Shown here: in pieces, positions 54,905-64,000 of the stretch | Layout of the letters: each line of letters begins with the position of its first letter | How positions within the stretch are numbered: position 1 is the stretch's first letter | From: Primula veris | Taxonomy: Eukaryota; Streptophyta; Magnoliopsida; Ericales; Primulaceae | DNA length: 64,000 nucleotides | Assembly: GCA_963682055.1 (NCBI GenBank) | Contig: OY821749.1 | Span: 32,247,631-32,311,630 of the forward strand | Direction of reading: 5' to 3' | The notes under the pieces: generated by a model | Told to the model about the DNA's origin: nothing | The model's input: the letters and a program-made list of their open reading frames with translations, nothing else | Database searches by the model: none | Program-made: the position numbers and the translations under genes

Positions 54905-57751
54905 ATGGCAGGAATCGCTATTACTATTTTGGGGAAAGTTAGTGAACTCTTGATTGCTCCAATAGGACGACAGTTCGGTTACTTATTTAAATTTACTGGA
55001 AATGTTGAGACTCTTGAAAATGAACTAGAGAAGCTGCGAGATTTGAAAAACGGTGTTAAAGACAAAGTGAAAGCTGCTGAAAATAATGTGGAAAATATTT
55101 TGGATAATGTTGAAACCTGGTTAAAACGTGTGGATTCGGTTGACGACAAGGCATGGAGCATTGTTTTAGAGAAGGCTCGATTTCCGAAAGGGTGTTTCAA
55201 CAATTGGTGCTTAAATTTGAAGTCACGTTATGTTCTAAGCCGGAGGGCAAATAAGAGAACTAGAGAAATCATTGAACTGCAACAAGAAGGAAAATTTCCA
55301 GAAGTAGCATTACCAGCACCTCCCACTCCATTCGTGGGTCCTACATCATCCACATCTTTTGAATCTCGAGAGTTGATTATCAGAATGATTATTGAGAAAT
55401 TGAGGGATGAAGATATTAATATAATTGGATTATGTGGGATGGGAGGGATAGGTAAGACAACAATGGTGAATGATGTTTTCAAAAGGGTGAAGGAAGAAAA
55501 TATGTTTGATGACTACGCCATGACAGTTGTGAGCCAAAGGGCAGAAATGATAAATGTACAGAGAGATATTGCAGAAATGTTGGGTCTAAGACTTGAGGAA
55601 AATAATTCGGTTTTAAGAGCTAGTCGTTTAAATCAAAGACTAGACGGCAAGAAAGTTTTGATTATAGTGGATGACGTTTGGGAGCAGTTTGATCTTCAAT
55701 CCCTAGGTATTACTTTGCAAGATGGTCAAAGTAAGTGCAAAATTGTTTTCACCTCAAGAATTCAAGGCCTATGGATGGATTTCATGAGTAGAAGACACGA
55801 GTTGTTGCTTGATCCCTTAACAGACAGTGAATCGTGGAAGCTTTTCACTGAGAAGATAAGAAATTTCCTGGATAACAATTCCGAGTTGGTATCTGTAGCC
55901 CGACAAATTGTGAATGAATGTGCAGGTCTTCCTCTGGCCTTGGTAGTTTTAGGAAGTGCACTTCTTGGAAAAAGTGAACGTGCTTGGAACGATACTTTAT
56001 TAAAACTAAAGACAATATCAAGAATGCAACAAAAAGTATGTGAGTCCATAAGGCTGAGTTATGATCACTTAGACGATGAGGAAGCCAAGTCGTTGTTTCT
56101 TCTTTGCAGCCTGTTCAAAGAAGATTCTCTTATCGATGTCGAAAGATTGGTCAATATGGGATGGGGATTACGGTTGTTCAGAGGAATCAACAGAGTTGAA
56201 GCAGCAAGAGACAGAGTTTTTGCATTAGTTGAAGACCTACAATCTCGTTGTTTATTATCGATAGTGTCAAATCGTTACAATCCTTTACAATCCTTTGCAA
56301 TCGATAGTAACCTATTGATCCAAATTCACGATGTCGTTCGTGATGTATCAAAATTCATTGCAACTGAGAAAGGTTCATTAGTAATAGAGAATGGGGTTAC
56401 TTTGGAGACATCGGTAGATGAGAGCTTTGTAGAGCGTTGCACTTGGATTTCAGTTATATCACAGGAAAATAAGGAGCTTCCGCCAATATTACAATTTCCC
56501 GAACTGAAGCTTTTACTATGCAACAACACAAGCGTACAGATCCCTGACAGTTACTTTGAGGGGATGGTCAAACTTCAAGTTGTTGATATAGGTTACTTTC
56601 TTTTCGGTGGTTCTAAAGTTCTAAAACTCTCCTCATCACTCCAATATTTTAAAAGCTTGCATACATTGTGTCTCAGAAATATTAAGTTGGAGAGCTACTC
56701 AACAATTAAGTATTTACAGAATTTGGAGATCCTCCACATTGCAGATCCATTTATTGAGGAATTGCCCAACGAAATTGGTCAATTGTCTAAATTAAGGCTG
56801 CTGGATATGTCGGGTTGTAGAGGATTGAAAAAAGCCCCACCTGGAATCATCTCAGGTCTAAGCAGTCTGGAGGAATTGTACCTGGGAGTACTTAATATTG
56901 ATTGGGGAGCAGATAAAACAGAAGAAGGCAGAATTGCAGTCCGTAGAGAATTTGAGTCTTTGTCCAATCTGCGTATTTTTCATATTGTGATACCGGATCC
57001 TGGATTTTTACCAAGAACTCCAGTGTTTAGGGACCTGAAGAAGTACAAAATCCATATAGGACATTACCAATACATCAAAGATTATACTTATTACTCTCAA
57101 AACTTTGAAAGGATATTATCAATCTATGACGTAGATTTGGATAAAGACTTCAATTTTCTTGTATACAACGCGGAGGTGTTACTGCTAACGGGAAAGACAA
57201 CGAAACGTTTGTTGTATGAGCTAGTACATAGGGCATCTCAATTTATCAGATGTTTGGAAATTCGGGACACAGAAACTCCAGAATATCTAGCCGATGCGAC
57301 AGATTCTACAAAAACACTGTGTTTAGTTTCTAAGATGGAGTTGTTAACACTCGATAGTCTAAACAATTTACAGCAGCTATTTAATGACCCACTCGTGGCC
57401 GTGAATATAGCAAAGTTAAAAAAACTTGTCGTGCTCAAATGTAGACGGCTGAAGAATATCTTTTTGCTGTCAAATGCGTTAGATATTCTGCATCTTGAAA
57501 AACTTCATGTTTCTGACTGTGAAAAAATGGAAGAGGTATTTTTTTGGGAGGGAAGAGAAAAAGACTCAACCAGCAAGTTACAGTTCCCTAAATTAGTTGA
57601 TTTGGTGATCGGTGGTGAATCTCTCGTATGCTTCTGCAAAGGGGCAAAAGAAATCGAATTTGATCAGCTAGAAAGATTGTCTCTCATGGATATCGAGTCC
57701 ATAATCTCAATTTCAGATGAAAATTGCGCTAATCCCTATTTTTTTCCTAAG
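54905..57751 (+). CDS. NLR-E exon 1: CC, NB-ARC and N-terminal LRRs
   Basis: The CC differs from NLR-B in charge-changing residues (GVKDKVKAAENNVENIL). P-loop GMGGIGKTT lies at 178-186. Kinase-2 reads KVLIIVDDVW with Glu next (WEQF). RNBS-B is CKIVFTSRI, and GLPLALVVLGS follows. IHD lies at 474-476. Before IHD a loop of different sequence (NPLQSFAIDSNLLIQ) contains a 10-bp tandem duplication. The start ATG context, gaggcttttagaATGGCA, is shared. The donor is cctaag|gtacac at 57751/57752. Confidence 0.9.
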
Positions 57752-60600
57752 GTACACCTCCTTAATTATTATTTCTCACTTGCGAATTCCACCAAAGTTG
57801 TTTTGTTGTTGTTGTCTTTTGTTATGCATAAAACCTAACCATCAACTTTTTTATAGTAGCAGTATCAAAAAATGAATTTTGAATTTTGAAATGAAGCTTC
57901 ATGCGGCATGCTTTATGAAATAAATTGATGGAAACGTCCACCGACGGAGTTGTTCCGTTGCAACACCTCAACCAAATAGGGGTCCCATGCCCACTTACGC
58001 AAGGAATCATCAAAAAATGAAAATAAAATAGCCTTAAACTTCTCTCTATATAGTCTAGTCTAGTCTAGTCTAGTCTAGTCTAGTCTTTAACAAAACCTGA
58101 CGTCCTTAAAATTGTCATGGTCCATGAAAAGAAATAAAAGAAAAGCCAATTCGGCCATAACGTGGACATGTCCATCATAAATTTTTCTGTACTTATTATA
58201 ACGGAAAAAAAAAATGGTTTAATGACTCCAACTACCATGCGTTAACAAAATGAGGAACAAAGTACTGACATTAACAATTGAGCCACCAAACTATATATTT
58301 TTTCATAAATTGGGGACCTCCGTCAATTTAATTGGACGGAAGTTAAATTTAAATTACATTTCATTCTCAAATTTTATAAAACATGTGAATTTAACCTGAA
58401 AAGTTTATAATTTTATATTTTTAACATATTCATAAACAAATAGTTAAATATTCATACTCATACATATACATATACATAAAAAGAAGAAATACACAATTTA
58501 TATATATATAAATTCATTTTTTTTGAATAAAAAATACTTATTTTTTATAAAAATTATTTTTATAAAAAAGTTAATTTTGTATTTTATGTATACGTATGAG
58601 CATATATATGTAACTATTTATTAATGAGTACGTTAAAAATGTAAATTTATAAACTTTTTTTGTATTTCTAAATATGGTATGTAAATTTATTGCTAACTTC
58701 ATCGGTGATATTTTGGGCCGTAGGTTGTCTTTCCCAAATTGGTGAAGATGGAACTTTCTAAACTGAAGAAGATGAAGGAGATATGGTGTGAGCAAATTCA
58801 GTCTGGTTCTTTCTGTAATTTGTCTTATCTTGATATCAATGAATGTGACAGTCTGGAGTACGTGTTCACCCCTGACATGGCCAGATACCTTGTGCATCTT
58901 CAACATCTCTCTATAGAAAACTGCCCTAATTTAAAAGAGATAGTAAATGGCCCACTCATGATCGGGAGTTTATTGAAGCTAAATTACATTAGTGTAGACA
59001 GCTGTAACCAATTGAGGAATATATTTCAGTTGTCAACTGCAGTAGACACTGTGAATTTTGAAGATCTTACATCATTAAGTATCATTGATTGTGGAAGTAT
59101 GGAAGAAGTAATAAGTTGGGAGGGTAGACCACAAGATTCAACTAACAACCTACTCTTTCCTAATTTATATGATTTGGAAATCACAAATGCATCATCTCTC
59201 GTATGCTTTTGCATAGAGGCTATGCAAATTGAATTTCAACAGTTAACCCATTTACACCTCGAAGATATACCGGCAATCGAGTGCTTAGTCTCCATTTCAA
59301 ATGAAAATTCTTTGAAATCCTTCTTTCCTCACAAGGTATACAGTAAAATATATATACATATTAAAAGATAGTCTGCGGGCCTGGGGCTATACCCTGCTTA
59401 TCGCGCTAGTGTGCAATTCAAATATCTCTCTCTAAAACTTATAAGAAACAAGAAATCATAAACATCATCGTCTAAGTTTGATATTATATTAACAGAATAA
59501 TTCAAAAAATATTGTGGAATTATTCATAATTACTAATTTAAATTGGAAAAGAAAAAACATTTCGCTAAAATCTAAGACTGCATTGGGTTTCCTATCAGGG
59601 CATGAAAAGCATAAACAAAATTATGTTCCTAAATGTGAAATGCTCTAAGAAATGAAGCTTTTGTATGTTGTTTCATTAAAAGCTTATTATTCTACAAATT
59701 GAAAGTTTTAGGCCTTTCGCAGCTGAAAATTGCCAGAATCTCTACGTATATTATGAGCAATTACTATTCCATTCACCATACTTTTTTGATAAAATGATTA
59801 ATCATCTGTCTATATGATTTATTAGGGGTTATTTTAAAAATTAAATCAGATTAGTTATCGGGTTTTGTATCCTAACTTATGTGCATTTCTTGCAACTTTT
59901 CTTAATTTCAACAATTTTTTTGTATTTCTAAATATGGTATGTAAATTTATTGCTAACTTCATCAGTGATATTTTGGGCCGTAGGTTGTCTTTCCCAAATT
60001 GGTGAGGTTCAACTTTCTAAACTGAAGGAGATATGGTGTGGGCAAATTCAGTCTGGTTCTTTCAATAATCTGTCTAAATTGTCTATCGATGAATGTGACA
60101 GTCTGGAGTACGTGTTCACCCCTTACATGGTCAGATACCTTGTGCATCTCCAAACTGTCTTTATAATAAACTGCCCTAATTTAAAGGAGATAGTACATGG
60201 CCCACTCATGATCAGGATTTTGTTGAAGCTAGAAGACATTAGTGAAACAGCTGTAACCAATTGAGGAATGTCTTCCGGCTGTCAACTGCAGTGGACATTG
60301 TGGATCTTACATCATTAAGTATCATTGATTGTGGTAGCATGGAAGAAGTAATAAGTTGGGAGGGTAGACCACAAGATTCAACTAACAACCTACTTTTCCC
60401 TAATTTACATGATTTGTATATCATAAATGCATCATCTCTTGTATGCTTTTGCATAGGGGCTATGCAAATTGAATTTCAACAGTTAGCCGATTTACACCTC
60501 GAAGATATACTGTCAATCGAGTGCTTAATCTCCATTTCAAAAGAAAATTCTTTGAAATCCATCTTTCCTTACAAGGTATACAGTAAATTATATATTTATG

Positions 60601-60649
<49 letters not shown>

Positions 60650-62072
60650 CACACATAAATGGGGAAGGATCCATACACACATAAAAATACACATTATCTT
60701 TACACATCAATCACAACCCTCCATTTACTTACTTTTAATGGTCAAGATTAGTTCATCTAATAACAAGAATAAACACATAATCTTGACCATTAAAAGTAAG
60801 TAAATGGAGGGTTGTGATTGGTGTGTAAAGATAATGTGTATTTTTATGTGTGTATGGATCCTTCCCCTAAATGTATTTGAGAAAAGATATACATGTATCA
60901 CCAAAAGAATCAATCCAAACACCAAAATCTAAGAAATTATTTTCGACGGTTGAGATTAAGTTTTTTTTTTGGGATATATTATCTCTCTCTAAACTTTATA
61001 AGAAAAACAGAAATCATAGACATCATCATCTGCAGAGTACCCAATATGTGACAATGTTTGATTTATTAAAACATTTGGGTTTAAATTATCATTCGTTTTC
61101 ACATCTTATTTTTAAAATTATTTAGGTAATATCCCTTTCCAGTTTCCCAGTTTAATTGCTCTTTTAAAAACAGTTCTCAACACTAGATGATTATAAAATA
61201 GAATATTAATTGTTATATATGAAAAGGGTAAATAAGATGTTATCGTTCTATATTTAGTGCTATTGAATTGGTTTTATATGACAAGTCGTTATTTCAGACG
61301 GCAGTTGGAGAAAGGTGAAAACCTATTATGAAATATTGTATGTTTTGGCTCTTTCTTACTAAGTTTGGTCTACAGGTTTTATTTCCCAAACTGACGGGGA
61401 TGGATCTTTATAAATTGAAGAACATGAAGGATATATGGTGTGGTCAACTTCAGGCTGGGTCTTTCAATAATCTGTCCAAATTGTATATCAAGGAATGTGA
61501 CAGTTTGGAGTACGTGTTCAGCTCTTGCACGGCCAGATATCTTGTGCATCTTCGTAAACTTGTCATATATACATGCAAGAATCTAAAGGATGTCGTTTCG
61601 GCTCAAAAGGAAGTAGATGGAATTGAGGAATACACGCGGAGCATTTTCCCTAAATTAGAGGAAGTTAGACTCTATAAACTGCCATCACTCGAAAGATTTT
61701 ACCACTTAGCTAATGAGATTACATTCCCTAAGCTAGTTTATGTCGGCGTACTAGACTGCCCTGCATTTAAATTCTTTTCTCCTGGATTTGTGCACACTCC
61801 AATTCTGAATCATGTGAATCTGAATTTTGATATTTATGGGAGTAAAAAAGATGAAGTAACGATGTGGAAGGGTAATCTTAATAGCACCATTCAACATCTA
61901 CATGAAGACGTAAGCTATTTTTTACGTTGTTGTTCATTACATAGCTGAATAGAATTGTTGATATTTACTCTAATTTAAATTCCTTTCACAGCAGCAGCAA
62001 CGACGACAACAAAACAAACCAGAAGATGAAGAAGAAAGTGGCGATGAAAAGGATATCAAAGAAGAAAGTTGA
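54905..62072 (+). CDS. NLR-E: CC-NB-ARC-LRR resistance gene with a broken second cassette
   Basis: Exons are 54905-57751 (949 codons), 58724-59335 (204), 59984-60575 (frame-shifted), 61376-61909 (178) and 61992-62072 (26 plus TGA). Exon 1 and the last two exons are open and in phase 0. The second cassette has two 1-bp deletions relative to its paralogs and two stops. If it is included, the protein ends near residue 1165. If it is skipped, the phase-0 ends restore one open frame of about 1357 residues, resembling the single-cassette layout of NLR-B. Exon 1 is the most diverged of the three full copies in CC and ARC. Exon 1 is intact, so expression of a receptor remains possible. Confidence 0.82.
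58050..58086. repeat. (tagtc)n pentanucleotide repeat in NLR-E intron 1
   Basis: Seven consecutive tagtc units occur here. NLR-C has a single tagtctagtc at the equivalent place (about 28318). Confidence 0.85.
58724..59335 (+). CDS. NLR-E exon 2: first LRR cassette
   Basis: The exon has 204 codons from VVFPKLVKM to FFPHK and is open throughout. Its length equals the NLR-C first cassette. The following intron carries the first-cassette signature tagtctgcgggcct. Confidence 0.87.
59984..60575 (+). pseudogene. NLR-E exon 3: frame-shifted second LRR cassette
   Basis: Near the start, gaggttcaactttct replaces gaagatggaactttct (1 bp fewer), giving TGA within nine codons of the acceptor. A second 1-bp loss occurs at gtgaaacagctg (about 60243) and a 9-bp in-frame deletion at KLKEIW. 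Both splice sites look intact. Confidence 0.85.
60605..60644. repeat. AT microsatellite
   Basis: An (AT)n run just after the second-cassette donor, expanded relative to the other copies. Confidence 0.88.
60661..60867. mobile_element. 207-bp foldback MITE, near-perfect 90-bp arms
   Basis: The element starts ggggaaggatccatacacac and ends with its complement. The arms match at 89 of 90 positions around a 27-base loop (60751-60777). It is flanked by taaat at 60656-60660 and 60868-60872. The near identity of the arms indicates a recent insertion. No transposase is encoded. Confidence 0.85.
61376..62072 (+). CDS. NLR-E exons 4 and 5: last LRR exon and charged tail
   Basis: Exon 4 spans 61376-61909 and exon 5 spans 61992-62072. 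Exon 4 is open and ends IQHLHED. Its variable segment before VTMWKGNLN reads NFDIYGSKKDE. In exon 5, the third Arg codon of the QQQRRR start is CAA (Gln). Confidence 0.86.
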
Positions 62073-63163
62073 GTGATTATGCTTATGGACACTTAAAAAG
62101 AGTTGAGAGTTAAATATGAGGAGCATCAGACGACGGACATTATGGACTCATGACATTGTACCGTTTTTGTTTTATGTTTACTATTATTTTTAATTGAGGT
62201 ATTATTGTTCAACTTTAATGAGGATGGTAAGCTTAAAAGCTATAAACAAACAAGTACCTTATGATTTAAATTATGGGAAATAATCAGAACAACAAAGTTA
62301 AATAGTCCCTTAATAAAGTATAACTAACGGGATCAGTTGAAAAATTTCGTCAAACACTTATTAGCGATATATCAAACACACTGAACTCACAAGTCTAGCC
62401 AGATGGTCAATCCATTTTGCTGTATTGATTATGATTTATGTCTTATTCGACTAGAAATGGTCAATCCATCCTGGTTCCGCCCCTGATTACGGTGATGATT
62501 TTTTCTTGATTTCTGTCAGGCGAATTAATATCGGATGATTTTGCAATGGTAATCCTACATTAACATGATTGATTTGTTTCCTTAATATATAGTAAATCAC
62601 TGTTCTTACATATATTAGGTGCATTTAAATTTGTTTCCCCTTTATTTGTAATACAAGTTAAATAAATTTCTTTGTAATTAAGGTGTCATTGTTTCTTTGA
62701 ATTATATGACGCTGATTGTCTCTATTTATTTCTATTAGGTGGGTTGTTACAAAATTCAGATACAAATGAAACTATAAAGAGCATCTTTTATTCCAAGTCG
62801 ATTTAAGTGGGGCGAAGGTAAACCTGAACTAAGCTACTAATTATTGAATTTAATTAAACAGCTGCTACATATATTTAACTTCCAACATAATTAAAACAAA
62901 CAGCAAGATTTAGTAATAAACGTTAGCATTTTTCCAATGCATATATATTGTTATATAAACCGTTGGTGATCTTTACAAACAGTTGCAGTATGAGACTGTA
63001 TTAATAGTATAACTTTACATACAAAATCACCAAGTAAAAATGTGCAAAACATAGAAATTCCTTTCACAGACATATATAAACCGTTGGTGATCTTTACGCT
63101 GTTGTTCGTTGCATAGCTGAATAGAATCGTCGATATTTACTCTAATTTAAATTCCTTTCACAG
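62073..63163. other. NLR-E 3' flank
   Basis: No gene was found. The segment 62073-62450 matches the 3' flanks of NLR-C and NLR-D. The segment 62460-62690 matches 34090-34320. The segment 62710-63055 matches the NLR-B 3' flank. The region is a patchwork of the other flanks. Confidence 0.6.
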
Positions 63164-63244
63164 CAGCAGCAACGACGACGACAAAACAAACCAGAAGATG
63201 AAGAAGAAAGTGGCGATGAAAAGAATATCAAAGAAGAAAGTTGA
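63164..63244 (+). pseudogene. Orphan copy of the NLR terminal exon
   Basis: This is the complete 81-nt charged-tail exon with its acceptor (ttcacag at 63163) and about 60 bases of preceding intron, including gcatagctgaatagaatcg. No LRR exon precedes it within 1 kb. It is a duplicated fragment that could act as an alternative 3' terminal exon only if spliced over a long distance. Confidence 0.85.
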
Positions 63245-64000
63245 GTGATTATGCTTATGGACACTTAAAAGAGTTGAGAGTTAAATATGAGGAGCATCAG
63301 ACGAAGGACATTAGGACATTAGTTAAAGAAGAAAGTTGAGTGATTTTGCAATGGTAATCCTACATTAACATGGTTGATTTGTTTCCTTAATATATAGTAA
63401 ATCACTGTTCTTACATATATTAGGTGCATTTAAATTTGTTTCCCCTTTATTTGTAATACAAGTTAAATAAATTTCTTGTAATTAAGGTGTCATTGTTTCT
63501 TTGAATTATATGACGCTGATTGTCTCTATTTATTTCTATTAGGTGGGTTGTTACAAAATTCAGATACAAATGAAACTAAAGAGCATCTTTTATTCCAAGT
63601 CGATTTAAGTGTGTCTAACCATCAAAGGGGTATTATTTTTGCATGTTTAATTAAATAAAAAATTGTCAAAAAAATCCTGTGAAAGATATAATCTCTAGCT
63701 AACTTACTAGTGATATACATCCCAGTTGAGTATTAAGACAATAGCAACATACTAACAATTAATTTTCCCTTTATAGAATCTTGGCCAACCCTTCTTCCCC
63801 TAATAAGAATCGGCCCCAGCGGCCAGGGCTTCGGCATATATCCCGTTTCTTAACTTTGTTGATGATATATGGATAAATTAGTCTAGAACATGTTCGAGTC
63901 AAGGTCGTTGGGAAAACAGAAAAGCATGAAACCACTTGTGAAGAACCTCGATGGTAAAACTTAAGATATACTTAAAAATGCGGTTTTTTCGTGCGCCAAA
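63245..64000. other. Duplicated DNA that precedes NLR-D elsewhere
   Basis: The segment 63508-64000 matches 34338-34823 almost base for base. In the first copy an NLR exon 1 remnant begins 49 bases later (34872). No gene lies inside the segment itself. Confidence 0.7.

Noticed and set aside
1..64000. tRNA or rRNA genes
   Set aside because: No cloverleaf with A/B boxes or rRNA-like GC-rich conserved blocks was noticed by eye. A tRNAscan-SE run would be needed to exclude small ones.

Overview
This is a plant nuclear window, almost certainly from a eudicot. It is AT-rich, its genes have GT-AG introns, and it carries solo LTRs, Stowaway-like and other MITEs, and long AT microsatellites. The species cannot be fixed from the sequence. 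The dominant content is a tandem cluster of CC-NB-ARC-LRR (CNL) immune-receptor genes of the RPS2/RPS5/At4g27190 type, all on the + strand. I call them NLR-A to NLR-E. A is the 3' end of a gene that starts before the window. B, C and E have a complete first exon. D keeps only the last 45 codons of that exon plus the C-terminal LRR exons.

Layout: NLR-A 3' exons (415-2311), a decayed PAP16-like purple acid phosphatase copy (2608-6462), solo LTR 1 on the - strand (6775-8965), NLR-B (11183-16495), a small PAP fragment (16878-17283), an OTU-protease fragment of a MULE-type transposon protein (17587-18657), solo LTR 2 on the + strand (21269-23428), NLR-C (25159-32166), truncated NLR-D (34872-37734), a second broken PAP copy (40716 to about 49140) whose intron holds a 5-kb minisatellite and a third solo LTR-like element (47001-48797), NLR-E (54905-62072), and an orphan copy of the NLR terminal exon (63164-63244). 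The last 490 bases repeat the sequence that precedes NLR-D, so another NLR copy probably starts just past the window.

The intact NLRs share one architecture. A probable leader exon and 5'UTR intron precede a long exon 1 encoding CC, NB-ARC and N-terminal LRRs. One or two LRR cassettes of about 560-612 nt follow, then a 534-552 nt LRR exon and an 81-nt terminal exon encoding a highly charged tail. The intact coding exons begin and end in phase 0, so cassettes can be gained, lost or skipped without breaking the frame. The cluster shows this: one cassette in B and D, two in C and E, with B carrying a hybrid of the first and second cassettes.

The PAP copies and LTRs appear to be passengers duplicated or inserted with the cluster. 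The MHD site reads VHD or IHD, and the loop just before it has been remodelled by short local duplications in C and E. No wholly new system was recognised. The most notable items are the frame-shifted self-duplication next to the MHD motif, the cassette recombination, and the intronic minisatellite with a 1163-bp higher-order repeat.
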